DNA of 24,405 bases from PALSA-660 sp036508075 (GTDB taxonomy: Bacteria > Actinomycetota > Coriobacteriia > Anaerosomatales > PALSA-660). Shown piece after piece: positions 16,005 to 23,848 of the stretch (its first letter is position 1; each line of letters begins with the position of its first letter). The translations under genes were made by a program, and so were the position numbers. The DNA lies in assembly GCA_036508075.1 (NCBI GenBank), contig DATCIA010000046.1:1-24405 (forward strand). Reading direction: 5' to 3'. Under the pieces are notes generated by a model. The model ran no database searches and was not told the DNA's origin. It saw only the letters and a list, made by a program, of their open reading frames with translations.

Positions 16005-16712
16005 CTAGGCGCGCTGTTCCCGGGATCCGAGGCGAACGAACTCGGCGACGATCTCCAGACCTGCGGATGCCCCGATCCGGCTGGCACCTGCGTCGAGCAT
16101 CGCGAGCGCGTCCTCGAGCGTCCTGATGCCGCCGGCGGCTTTCACGCCGATCGACGGACCGACCGCGGCCCGCATGGTCTGTACGTCGTCGAGCGTGGCG
16201 CCATGGGGGCCGAAGCCCGTGGAGGTCTTCACGAAGTCCGCGCCGGCCTCGACGGCAGCCCTGCAGGCGGGAGTCACGACTGCGGCGCCACCGAGATACG
16301 CGCACTCGAGGATGACCTTGACGATGGCGTCACCGCCGCTGGCCTGGCGGGTGGCGGCCACGACCTGCGCGATGTCCTCGCGGACGTACTCCCACGAGCC
16401 CTCGAGCGCAGCCGCGACGTTCATCACCATGTCGATCTCGACGGCACCCAGGCCCACGAGCCGGCGCGCCTCTTCGGCCTTGGAAGCGCTCACGGCGTAG
16501 CCCAGCGGGAAGGCGATGACCGTGCAGACCTTCGTCGCAGTCCCCGCAAGGACCTCGGCGGCGGTCGGAACGAGGAACGGCGACACACACAGCGAGGCGA
16601 AGCCGGCATCGCGCTGAAGCAGCATCCACTCCCGGGCGGCACGCTCCCCCACGGTGGGCTTGAGAAGCGTCTGGTCGATCGATGCGGCGAGTTCCCGGGC
16701 GTCCATGGGCAC
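16005..16712 (-). CDS. deoC: Deoxyribose-phosphate aldolase
   Basis: Cleaves 2-deoxyribose-5-phosphate to acetaldehyde and glyceraldehyde-3-phosphate, feeding deoxynucleoside carbon into glycolysis. The 235-residue TIM barrel has the DQTLLKPT start, EIDMVMN (Asp94), the Schiff-base lysine in FVKTSTGFG (Lys162), and the second catalytic lysine in VKAAGGIRT (Lys191). The GTG at 16712 overlaps the era stop by one base (TAGTG) and has GAGAGGGG five bases upstream. The ATG two codons later is the alternative. Its insertion between era and recO, two genes from cdd, groups two nucleoside-salvage enzymes in this operon. Confidence 0.96.
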   Translation of the reverse strand: MPMDARELAASIDQTLLKPTVGERAAREWMLLQRDAGFASLCVSPFLVPTAAEVLAGTATKVCTVIAFPLGYAVSASKAEEARRLVGLGAVEIDMVMNVAAALEGSWEYVREDIAQVVAATRQASGGDAIVKVILECAYLGGAAVVTPACRAAVEAGADFVKTSTGFGPHGATLDDVQTMRAAVGPSIGVKAAGGIRTLEDALAMLDAGASRIGASAGLEIVAEFVRLGSREQRA

Positions 16713-17629
16713 TACAGCCCCTCTCCATAGCCGAAACGCTTGATCATCGCACCGTCGCTGCGCCAGTCCTTCTTCACACGGACAGCGAGGTCGAGGTAGA
16801 CCTTGGTCCCGAACAGGGTCTCGAGGTCCTTGCGGGCCTCGGTGCCGATGCGCTTGACCATCGATCCGCCGGTGCCGACGATGATCCCCTGCTGGCTGTC
16901 GCGCTCCACGAAGATGGTCGCATGCACGGTGGTGGTGTCGTTGTCCTCGTCGTAGCGCAGATCGTCGATGACCGCGCCGACGGAGTGCGGCACCTCGTCA
17001 CGCGTGTGCCACAACACCTTCTCGCGGATGAGCTCGGCGATCACGACCTCCTCGGGCTGGTCCGAGGTCATGTCGCGGGGGAAGAAGCGCGGGCCCATCG
17101 GAAGCAGCGCCCCGATCACGGCGGTGAACCCCTCGAGGTTGAAACCCTCCTTGGCGGACAGCACGACGATGTCGTCGAACGCCAGCAGCGCCGCCGCGTC
17201 CGCGATCCGCTTCTCGATCGGGCGGTCGTTCGGCAGATCCGCCTTGGTCAGCACGAGGACCCGCTTGGCGCTCGCGGCCGCCACGTGCGTCGCGACCCAT
17301 CGGTCCCCTCCGCCCACGGGCTGGGAGAGGTCGACGACCATCGCGACCACATCGACGTCGCGAAGCGCCATGAGCGCGCTCTTGTTGAGCTCCTCGCCGA
17401 GCGCGTCGTGCGGCTTGTGCAGCCCCGGCGTGTCGACGAGCACGATCTGAGCGTCGTCCGTGTCGACGATCGCGCGGAGGCGGTGTCGGGTCGTCTGCGG
17501 CTTGTCGGAGACGATGGCGACCTTGGAGCCGACGAGCGCGTTGACGAGCGTGGACTTGCCGGCGTTCGGGCGCCCGACGAGGGCGACGAAACCGCTGTGG
17601 ACCTCCGCCATCGGATCCGCGCCGGTCAC
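16712..17629 (-). CDS. era: GTPase Era
   Basis: Essential GTPase that binds 16S rRNA and assists 30S assembly. The 305-residue protein has all GTPase motifs: G1 GRPNAGKS (19-26), the G2 region KPQTTRHR with Thr46/Thr47, G3 DTPG (66-69), G4 TKAD (128-131) and a G5-type SAKEGFN. The C-terminal KH domain has GIIVGTGGSMVKRIG and ends KKDWRSDGAMIKRFGY, as in the family. The GTG at 17629 overlaps the cdd stop by four bases (GTGA) and has AGGA upstream; an ATG six codons in is a possible alternative. ybeY, era and recO together make this a ribosome-maturation and repair cluster. Confidence 0.97.
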   Translation of the reverse strand: MTGADPMAEVHSGFVALVGRPNAGKSTLVNALVGSKVAIVSDKPQTTRHRLRAIVDTDDAQIVLVDTPGLHKPHDALGEELNKSALMALRDVDVVAMVVDLSQPVGGGDRWVATHVAAASAKRVLVLTKADLPNDRPIEKRIADAAALLAFDDIVVLSAKEGFNLEGFTAVIGALLPMGPRFFPRDMTSDQPEEVVIAELIREKVLWHTRDEVPHSVGAVIDDLRYDEDNDTTTVHATIFVERDSQQGIIVGTGGSMVKRIGTEARKDLETLFGTKVYLDLAVRVKKDWRSDGAMIKRFGYGEGL

Positions 17630-18042
17630 TTGTCGTCCTGGTCGAGGTAGCCGCGCACGAAGGCGTCGGGAAGCAGCTCGTCGAGCGAGGCGGCACGGAC
17701 GTGGTCGAGCCGCCCGCCCATCACGACGCGCATCTCGGGATTGAACTCAGCGAGGAACTGGCGGCACGCGCCGCACGGAACGGTCGGGTCCTCGGAGTCG
17801 CCGATGACCGCGATCGAGTCGAAGAAGGTGTTGCCCGCGAGGACGGCGGCCATCGCCGCGCCGCGCTCCGCACAGACCGACGATCCGTAGGCCGCGTTCT
17901 CGACGTTACAGCCCTGGTAGATCTCGCCTCCCGCGTAGACGGCGGCGCCGACCTTGAAGCCGGAGTAAGGGGCGTACGCCTTCTCCTGCGCCTCGCGGGC
18001 GAACGCCAGCAGGGCGAGGTCCGCCTTGGTCGTGCTACTCAT
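17626..18042 (-). CDS. cdd: Cytidine deaminase
   Basis: Zinc enzyme deaminating cytidine and deoxycytidine for pyrimidine salvage. The 138-residue protein is the normal size for the homotetrameric form. It has AYAPYSGFKVGAAV (23-35), the CAE catalytic motif (Cys57-Ala58-Glu59) and PCGACRQ (Cys90, Cys93), which give the three zinc-binding cysteines. The substrate-binding NVENAAYG lies just before. The ATG at 18042 lies inside the last codons of the CBS-domain gene (8-base overlap). The GAGGAGG run encoding that protein's acidic tail is the ribosome-binding site. The cdd-era pair is a conserved neighbourhood. Confidence 0.97.
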   Translation of the reverse strand: MSSTTKADLALLAFAREAQEKAYAPYSGFKVGAAVYAGGEIYQGCNVENAAYGSSVCAERGAAMAAVLAGNTFFDSIAVIGDSEDPTVPCGACRQFLAEFNPEMRVVMGGRLDHVRAASLDELLPDAFVRGYLDQDDK

Positions 18043-19321
18043 CGTCGTCCTCCTCGTTGTCGCGGTCGGGCGCGGGCTCGACCACCAACTGCCGGACCCG
18101 GTTGCCTTCCATCTCCTCCACCGTGAAGCGGAGGCCCTGCACCACGACCGACTCCCCCACTTGAGGGATGTGGCCGGCGAGCTCGGTGAACAGGCCGCCG
18201 GCGGTGTCCGCTTCGACGTCGAGCACGGTGCCGAAGCGATCGTCGATCTCGCCCACGGCCAGACGGGCGTCCACACGCACCCGACCATCGGGAAGCGTCG
18301 TGACCATCGCTACCTGGGGGTCGTACTCGTCGAAGATCTCACCGACGATCTCCTCGAGGAGGTCCTCCATCGTGACCAGGCCCGCGGTCCCGCCGTACTC
18401 GTCGGCGACGATCGCGATGTGGGTGCGGCGGCGCATCTCACGCAGCAGGTCCTCGATCGGCTTGGTCTCCGGCACGAAGAGCGCGGGCCGGACCAGGTCG
18501 ATCGGCCGTACCTCGAGTGCGCCCGCCGCCAGCTGCGGCAGGAGGTCCTTCGCGTAGAGGATGCCGCGGACATCGTCGAGCGTGTCATGGTACACCGGCA
18601 CGCGCGAGACGCCGGCCGCGGTCACCGCCGCGAGCGCTTCCTGGATCGTGGCCGTGTCCTCGATGGCGACCATGTCGGTGCGCGGCACCATGACCTCGCG
18701 CACGACCTTGCTCTCCAGGCCCGAGACCGCGTCGAAGATGTCCTCCGATTCGCCGTCCTCCGCCGCGTCATCCTCGGAGGAGGACCTCATCTCCTCAGCA
18801 TCGTCCTCCCACGGCACGTCCGGAGAACGCTCGCCCGTCACAAGCCGCGTCATGCCCGTCGAGGGCATCGAGAGAAGTCGCGCGACCGGGTAGAGGACCG
18901 CGGTCAACCGCGTCGCGAGCGGTGCGACCGCAAGCCCGAGACCCTCGGCGTTGGCCGCCGCCATCGCGCGCGGGAGCGCCTCCCCGACACCGAAGACCAG
19001 GACCACGCCGATGAGCACGGCGAGGCAGGCGACGACCCAGAGCGGGACTCCGGCCATCAGCGCCGCGAGGACCGAGGCAGCGGCTGCCGCCACGGAGGCC
19101 GCGGCGATCGCTGATACGAGCGCGTGGACCGCTCCGACATGGCTCGGCTTGTCGGCCAGGTGAGCCAGCGCCGCGGCGCCGTGCTTGGACGAGTCGCGCA
19201 GGCGCCGTGCCCGCGCCGGCGAGACGGACGCGACCGATGACTCCGCGGCGCTCGCGACGAACGCGGCTACCAGCCCGCAGGCGGTGACGAGAAGGGCGAT
19301 CGATGCTGAAAGTGCGGACAA
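18035..19321 (-). CDS. CNNM/CBS-domain membrane protein (CorC/HlyC 'hemolysin' family)
   Basis: A 428-residue protein of the family linked to Mg2+/Co2+ homeostasis and often labelled hemolysin. It has three or four N-terminal hydrophobic spans (about 1-150, the CNNM/DUF21 part) and an unusually acidic linker (EDDAEEMRSSSEDDAAEDGE). A tandem CBS pair follows, starting VVREVMVPRTDMV and including YAKDLL and IVADEYGGTAGLVTMEDLLEEIVGEI. The C-terminal CorC_HlyC domain ends in an acid tail. The start is uncertain: I prefer TTG at 19321 (GGGAGCA upstream, AxxESS motif at the expected depth). In-frame codons further up run into the 19381 junction. There is no evidence of haemolysis. Genes of this family sit beside ybeY in many bacteria. 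Confidence 0.88.
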   Translation of the reverse strand: MSALSASIALLVTACGLVAAFVASAAESSVASVSPARARRLRDSSKHGAAALAHLADKPSHVGAVHALVSAIAAASVAAAAASVLAALMAGVPLWVVACLAVLIGVVLVFGVGEALPRAMAAANAEGLGLAVAPLATRLTAVLYPVARLLSMPSTGMTRLVTGERSPDVPWEDDAEEMRSSSEDDAAEDGESEDIFDAVSGLESKVVREVMVPRTDMVAIEDTATIQEALAAVTAAGVSRVPVYHDTLDDVRGILYAKDLLPQLAAGALEVRPIDLVRPALFVPETKPIEDLLREMRRRTHIAIVADEYGGTAGLVTMEDLLEEIVGEIFDEYDPQVAMVTTLPDGRVRVDARLAVGEIDDRFGTVLDVEADTAGGLFTELAGHIPQVGESVVVQGLRFTVEEMEGNRVRQLVVEPAPDRDNEEDDDE

Positions 19322-19380
19322 TGCTGCTCCCGGTGGCTCAGTTCGTGCCGGCGCGGGCAAGCGACGGCCACGCGGCGACT

Positions 19381-20088
19381 TCAGCTCCAGAATATCTGAA
19401 AGGCCGCGGTCGCGAGCAGAAAGCCCATTACTCCCCCCGCCACGGTCTGTGCGATCGTGTGCGCTTCGCTCTCCACGCGGCTCTGCGCGACCAGCGCGGC
19501 TATGAACAGCGCGAGCGCCATCGCCTTCGCCGAGTTGGTCGAGTACCCGATGGCCGCCGCCATCGCAAACGCGAGCGCCGTGTGACCGCTGGGCCACCCG
19601 CCCCGCATGAACGTAGCGCCCTTCTCCATCGTGACCGCCTTGGCGACCAGCACGGCGACGCTCGTCAGCCCCATAACGAGGATGGTCACCGTCGCGTCGC
19701 TCGCTCGGGAGCGGACGAGCAGAAGCTGCGCGAGCGAAGTGACGCGCGAGAAGAAGACGATGTAGCCGACGGCGACCGCGGTGACCGACGCGATGAGCAC
19801 GGCCCCGGCCGCCACGTCCTTCGCCACGGCAGCGAGCGGGTCGTACCCCTCGACCGCGAGGTCGACGGTGGACTCGACCGCCGTGTTGATCAGCTCCGCG
19901 GTCAGTACCAGGCCGACGGCGAACACGAGTGCGATGAGTTCGAGGCCGCTCACGCGCAGCGCAAGCGCCGCGGTGAACACGACGGCGCTGGCCAGGAAGT
20001 GCCACCGCATGTTGCGCTGGGTGCGCAGCGCGTAGACGATCCCCCGGATCGCGTAGTCGAACGAGTACAGGAGCGAGCGGCTGCGCAC
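19381..20088 (-). CDS. DgkA-type lipid kinase fused to PAP2 phosphatase domain
   Basis: A 235-residue integral membrane protein of two parts. Residues 1-115 match Gram-positive DgkA (undecaprenol/diacylglycerol kinase): YAIRGIVYALRTQRNMRWH, then AELINTAVE (64-72, with the catalytic Glu) and AKDVAAGAVL (89-98). Residues about 130-235 form a PAP2-type phosphatase: GWPSGHTALAF (PSGH 166-169) and SRVESEAH (Ser203-Arg204, His210). Gln214 stands where the canonical third motif often has Asp. A kinase and a phosphatase on the same kind of lipid carrier are thus on one chain, which suggests cycling of polyprenyl phosphates. The GTG at 20088 uses the ybeY stop as part of its binding site (TAGGGGGC). 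The position matches dgkA in related operons. Confidence 0.9.
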   Translation of the reverse strand: MRSRSLLYSFDYAIRGIVYALRTQRNMRWHFLASAVVFTAALALRVSGLELIALVFAVGLVLTAELINTAVESTVDLAVEGYDPLAAVAKDVAAGAVLIASVTAVAVGYIVFFSRVTSLAQLLLVRSRASDATVTILVMGLTSVAVLVAKAVTMEKGATFMRGGWPSGHTALAFAMAAAIGYSTNSAKAMALALFIAALVAQSRVESEAHTIAQTVAGGVMGFLLATAAFQIFWS

Positions 20089-20097
20089 CGCTGCCCC

Positions 20098-20547
20098 CTA
20101 CCGGCCGGCTTCGGACCAGGCGTCGAGCAAGACGCGCTCGCGTGCCTGCATCGCGGCGGCGTCCGCGTCGGACTCGTGGTCGTAGCCGAGCAGGTGCAGG
20201 ATGCCGTGGACCAGCAGCAGGTCGAGTTCGTCCTCGACGGTCGTCCCCAGTTCGGCCGCCTGTCTGCGAGCGACCTCGGGGGCGATGATCACGTCCCCGA
20301 TGGTTATGGGCTCGTCGGAGCCCGCCGGGCACGGGTCGTCGCATCCGAACGACAGGACGTCGGTGGGACCGGCGATCCCGCGGTAGTGCTCGTTGAGGTG
20401 TGCTATCTCGTCGTCGTCGACGAGAGCGACCGACAGCTCGATCGCGTCGGGCGCCTCCTCCATGCGCAGCACGAACGCACCGAGCCTCTCGAAGGTCTCA
20501 AGCGCGAGCGGCTCGGGCTCACGGTTGGAGCTGGCTGTGACCTGCAT
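20098..20547 (-). CDS. ybeY: Endoribonuclease YbeY (16S rRNA maturation)
   Basis: Metal-dependent single-strand RNase acting in 16S rRNA 3' processing and ribosome quality control. The 149-residue protein contains DDDEIAHLNEHYRGIAGPTDVLSF and GDVIIAPEVARRQA. The zinc-binding HGILHLLGYDH has His114, His118 and His124. The ATG at 20547 has AAGGAGA six bases upstream and lies inside the HD gene's 3' end (29-base overlap), so the longer frame to 20646 is not real. Neighbours phoH and era agree with the family's usual context. Confidence 0.96.
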   Translation of the reverse strand: MQVTASSNREPEPLALETFERLGAFVLRMEEAPDAIELSVALVDDDEIAHLNEHYRGIAGPTDVLSFGCDDPCPAGSDEPITIGDVIIAPEVARRQAAELGTTVEDELDLLLVHGILHLLGYDHESDADAAAMQARERVLLDAWSEAGR

Positions 20548-21538
20548 CCCGGTCTCCTTCCGCATCGTCGGGGTACTCGACGCGCGCGTGCCGAAGCCCC
20601 GCCAGCATCTTAGCGTAGGCGACCACGGCCGCCTCCACGTCCTCATCGCTCATACCCGAAGCCGAGAGCTGACCGTCGGCGATCTTCGTGGCTACGACTC
20701 GCCGCACGACGCCCTCGATCTGCGCGGGCCCCGCGTCGGTCAGGCCACGTGCGGACGCCTCCGCGGCGTCGGCGAGCATGACGAGCGCGGCCTCGCGGGT
20801 GCGCGGAGGTTCGCCCTCGTAGCGGAACGGAGCCTCGTCGATGACCTCGCCGCCGGCCGAGGCCCTGCGATAGAAGTAGGTGACCAGCGAGTTGCCGTGG
20901 TGCTGGCCGATGATGTCGATGACCGCACGCGGGAGTCCCGCGCGCTCCGCCATCGCCACGCCGTCGCGCACGTGGGCCGTGATGATGAACGCGCTCTGCA
21001 GGGGCGCGGCCCCGTCGTGCGGGTTACGCATCCCCGACTGGTTCTCGGCGAAGAAGTGCGGACGCTCGAGCTTGCCGATGTCGTGGTAGTAGGCGCCGAC
21101 CCGGGCGAGCAGCGCGTTGGCGCCGATGGAACGGGCGGCGGCCTCGGCGAGCGCGCCCGTCATGATCGAGTGGTTGTACGTGCCGTCCGCGCGCTCCATC
21201 AACTCGCGCAGCAGCGGCGAACCCGGGTCGCACAGCTCGAGAAGACGGATGTCGTCGTCGCGCAGCGAGAAGCGCGCGAGCACCGGCAACATCAGAAACG
21301 AGACCGCGAGGGCGATCCCACCGCCCACGACGCCCAGAGCGAGCGTGCCTACCGCTTCCCACCCCAGCCATCCTGACGATGCCGCGACACCTGCTGCGAT
21401 CGCGAACAGGGCCGCGACCACGACGAAGCACAGCGCGATCAGCGCGAAGGACCCGAGCACGAGCCGGCGTCCGGCATCGCTGGACATGATGCCGCTGCGA
21501 GGCCACAGGCGCGACGGCTGACGACCCGCGTCACGCAT
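20519..21538 (-). CDS. PgpH-like HD-domain phosphohydrolase, short form without extracellular domain
   Basis: A 339-residue protein with two hydrophobic spans (about 26-52 and 62-89), then a cytoplasmic HD domain closely resembling PgpH (YqfF), the c-di-AMP phosphodiesterase. The motifs are GSPLLRELMERADGTYNHS (His123), VGAYYHDIGKLERPHFFAENQ (His152-Asp153), AHV (His189), QHHG (His213-His214) and ADAAE (Asp257). Known PgpH proteins are about twice as long, with a large outer N-terminal domain and seven spans; here only the last two spans remain. The ATG at 21538 overlaps the phoH stop by eight bases; an ATG at 21487 is the alternative, and neither has a strong binding site. The c-di-AMP role is inferred from similarity and from its position between phoH and ybeY. 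Confidence 0.88.
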   Translation of the reverse strand: MRDAGRQPSRLWPRSGIMSSDAGRRLVLGSFALIALCFVVVAALFAIAAGVAASSGWLGWEAVGTLALGVVGGGIALAVSFLMLPVLARFSLRDDDIRLLELCDPGSPLLRELMERADGTYNHSIMTGALAEAAARSIGANALLARVGAYYHDIGKLERPHFFAENQSGMRNPHDGAAPLQSAFIITAHVRDGVAMAERAGLPRAVIDIIGQHHGNSLVTYFYRRASAGGEVIDEAPFRYEGEPPRTREAALVMLADAAEASARGLTDAGPAQIEGVVRRVVATKIADGQLSASGMSDEDVEAAVVAYAKMLAGLRHARVEYPDDAEGDRDAGHSQLQP

Positions 21539-22526
21539 CGGGGCCGGACTTGGCTTCAGCGGCCCGCGCATTGACCTTCGCCTCTTCGTAGCGGCTGTAG
21601 GCGGTGACGATGTGCTGGACGAGCTTGTGACGCACGACGTCGCGGCTCTCCAGCTCGATGAACGACACGTCGTTGACGCCCGCCAGGATGTCGCGGACCT
21701 GCCTCAACCCCGACTGCCCGGTGGGGAGGTCGATCTGGGTGATGTCGCCGGTGATGACGATCTTGGAGCCGAACCCGAGACGCGTCAGGAACATCTTCAT
21801 CTGCTCGGCGCTCGTGTTCTGCGCCTCGTCGAGCACGATGAAGGAGTCGTTGAGCGTGCGGCCGCGCATGAACGCCAGCGGCGCGACCTCGATGACGCCC
21901 CGCTCCGTGAGCGACGTCGACTTCTCGATGTCCATCATGTCGAAGAGGGCGTCGTACAGCGGGCGCAGGTAGGGGTCGACCTTCTCGAACAGGTTGCCCG
22001 GCAGGTAGCCGAGCTTCTCCCCCGCCTCGACGGCCGGGCGCGTGAGGATGATGCGGCCGACCTCCTTGCGCTTCAGGGCGTCGACGGCCATGGCCATCGC
22101 GAGGTAGGTCTTGCCGGTGCCGGCGGGGCCGATACCGAAGGTGATCGTGTTCTTGCGGATCGCATCGACGTAGCGCTTCTGGCCGGCGGTCTTGGGGCGG
22201 ATCGTCTTGCCGCGGTGCGTCAGGATGACGTCCGAGAACACCTTCACGGGGCTGAAGTCACCGCGCTTCAGCATGTCGATCGCACGATCGATGGCCTCGG
22301 GGGTCAGCGGAGCGCCGGCGTCGACCAACTGCAGCATCTCCGTGAACAGCGCCGAGACGGCCTGGGCCTCCTGCGGGTCGCCGGCGATGGTGATCTCGTT
22401 GCCGCGCACCCTGATCTCGGCCTCGAACTGGTCCTCGATCAACTTGAGAAGATGGTCGCCCTGCCCCAGCAGGTCGACCATCTCACGTCCGGGCGGCACG
22501 ACAAGACGGATCTCGGCTTCCTGCAT
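21531..22526 (-). CDS. phoH: PhoH-family ATPase (PhoH/YbeZ type)
   Basis: Cytoplasmic P-loop ATPase of the PhoH/YbeZ family, thought to work with YbeY in RNA processing. The 331-residue protein has an N-terminal KH-like segment (about 1-95) and the ATPase domain. Walker A is GPAGTGKT (133-140), followed by IILTRPAVEAGEKLGYLPG. Walker B is FIVLDEAQN (229-237), and GDITQIDLPTGQSGL completes the domain. The ATG at 22526 has GGAGGAG six bases upstream; the frame continuing to 22727 is an mtaB shadow. A TAGAAT promoter element lies in the mtaB 3' end, so phoH probably heads the phoH-to-YcxB operon. Confidence 0.96.
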   Translation of the reverse strand: MQEAEIRLVVPPGREMVDLLGQGDHLLKLIEDQFEAEIRVRGNEITIAGDPQEAQAVSALFTEMLQLVDAGAPLTPEAIDRAIDMLKRGDFSPVKVFSDVILTHRGKTIRPKTAGQKRYVDAIRKNTITFGIGPAGTGKTYLAMAMAVDALKRKEVGRIILTRPAVEAGEKLGYLPGNLFEKVDPYLRPLYDALFDMMDIEKSTSLTERGVIEVAPLAFMRGRTLNDSFIVLDEAQNTSAEQMKMFLTRLGFGSKIVITGDITQIDLPTGQSGLRQVRDILAGVNDVSFIELESRDVVRHKLVQHIVTAYSRYEEAKVNARAAEAKSGPDA

Positions 22527-22557
22527 GTGGCGCTCCTCCAAGACGGTTGTGGGAGGC

Positions 22558-22568
22558 GTGACGGTCAC
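22558..22568. promoter_or_regulatory. 11-base perfect palindrome at the expected phoH transcription start
   Basis: GTGAC-G-GTCAC is a perfect inverted repeat with a one-base centre. It lies five bases beyond the TAGAAT element, so it would cover the +1 region of the phoH transcript. It includes the mtaB stop codon. It could be an operator or chance in G/C-rich sequence. Confidence 0.2.
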
Positions 22569-23848
22569 TGAGATTCTAGCACCGTGCCGCTGTAGCCCCG
22601 GCCGTCGGTGGCGTCGATCCGCACGCGGAGGACGGTCCCACGGCGCAGCGAGTCGGAGGCCACCTCGACCCCGAGGGAATCGTCCGCCGTTCCGCGTGCC
22701 ACCCCGCCCGACACCCGTTCGATGCACGCCGACATCCCGGTCCCCACGCGTTCGAGCGTGTGAGCGCGCAGGAGCCGCTCCGAGAGGGCACGCAGCTCAT
22801 CGGCGCGCGCCGACTTCACCGCGGGCGCGATCTGATCCCCGCGCGATGCCGCCGGAGTCCCCGCACGGGGCGAGTAACGGAACACGTGCAGACGTGTGAA
22901 CCCGGCACCCTCGATGAAAGTGAGCGACTCCTCGAAGTCGCGGTCGGTCTCGCCGGGGAACCCCGCCATGACGTCGGTCGTCACCGACAGTCCCGGGATC
23001 GCGGCCCGCGCCTGCTCCAGCGCCGCGGCGTACCCGGACGCCGTGTAGCCGCGACCCATCGCCTCCAGGGTCGCGTCGGAACCGGACTGAAGCGGCACGT
23101 GCAGGTGAGGCACGATCTTCGGCGTCGACGAGAGGGCGTCGAGCAGACGTCGGTCCAGGTCCAGCGGCTCGATGGAGGAGAGATGGATCCGGGCCATCGG
23201 TGTCGCAGCCACCGCCTCGATCAGCGACGCCAGGCTGCGGGCCCCCGCGGGGTCGTCGTATCGTCCGACGTTCACGCCGGTCAACACCACCTCGGGCGCA
23301 CCCGCGCGCGCGAGCACGCGCACCCGTTTGAGGACGTCGGAGGTCGCCACGCTGCGCGCAGACCCGCGCGCGTCGGGGACGATGCAGTACGAGCATCGAT
23401 GGTCGCAACCGTCCTGGACCTTCACCATGACGCGCGTGCGGCCGAGCGTCACCGGACGGAGGGCCTGCGTCGTGCTCGGGACCGGGACCACCCCCGCGAG
23501 TTCCGCCACACGGCGCGGAAGCGCCGTGTGGTCCGGCTCGACCACGACGCGCGGATCGATGTCCCGAAGCCCCTGCGGATCGATCGCCGCCAGACATCCC
23601 GTGACGAGGACCGTCGTCGCCCCGCCCGCGAGCGCGTGGCGGACGGCCTTGCGGGCCTTCGCGTCGGCCTCGCCGGTGACCGTGCACGTGTTCACGACGA
23701 CGATGCCTGCGTCGTCGGTGTCCATCACGACGGTGCAGCGACCGGCAAGCGCCTCAGCGAGCGCCTCACTCTCGGCGCGGTTGACCTTGCACCCGAGCGT
23801 GCGCAGCGCGATGCGGGGAGGCTCAGCGGCCACGGCCACCCAGCGCAC
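22565..23848 (-). CDS. mtaB: tRNA threonylcarbamoyladenosine methylthiotransferase MtaB
   Basis: Radical-SAM enzyme converting t6A to ms2t6A at position 37 of ANN-reading tRNAs. The roughly 427-residue protein has the N-terminal UPF0004 domain with cluster-binding Cys20 (TLGCKVNRAES), Cys55 (VNTCTVTGEAD) and Cys85 (VTGCLA). The radical-SAM motif CDHRCSYC (148-155) is followed by a C-terminal TRAM-like segment. KVN after TLGC and the VNTCTVT form distinguish MtaB from MiaB/RimO. The start is uncertain: GTG at 23848, 23839 and 23833 are all in frame, none has a clear binding site, and all overlap the rsmE end. The two genes are coupled, as in many genomes. Confidence 0.93.
   Translation of the reverse strand: MRWVAVAAEPPRIALRTLGCKVNRAESEALAEALAGRCTVVMDTDDAGIVVVNTCTVTGEADAKARKAVRHALAGGATTVLVTGCLAAIDPQGLRDIDPRVVVEPDHTALPRRVAELAGVVPVPSTTQALRPVTLGRTRVMVKVQDGCDHRCSYCIVPDARGSARSVATSDVLKRVRVLARAGAPEVVLTGVNVGRYDDPAGARSLASLIEAVAATPMARIHLSSIEPLDLDRRLLDALSSTPKIVPHLHVPLQSGSDATLEAMGRGYTASGYAAALEQARAAIPGLSVTTDVMAGFPGETDRDFEESLTFIEGAGFTRLHVFRYSPRAGTPAASRGDQIAPAVKSARADELRALSERLLRAHTLERVGTGMSACIERVSGGVARGTADDSLGVEVASDSLRRGTVLRVRIDATDGRGYSGTVLESQ
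22573..22581 (-). promoter_or_regulatory. Extended -10 promoter element for phoH
   Basis: TGCTAGAAT on the minus strand (TGn plus a five-of-six -10 hexamer) lies about 47 bases before the phoH ATG, inside the last codons of mtaB. No -35 is recognisable at normal spacing. The same nine bases stand before glyQ at nearly the same distance, which raises confidence in both. Confidence 0.45.

Noticed and set aside
18035..19321. A true hemolysin
   Set aside because: The database label for this family is historical. The CNNM, CBS and CorC_HlyC architecture points to ion homeostasis, and no secretion signal or toxin feature is present.
18035..20344. A 769-residue frame extending the CBS protein N-terminus
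   Set aside because: The extension is an Arg/Gly-rich shadow of the DgkA-PAP2 and ybeY genes; a TTG with a binding site at 19321 gives the family N-terminus.
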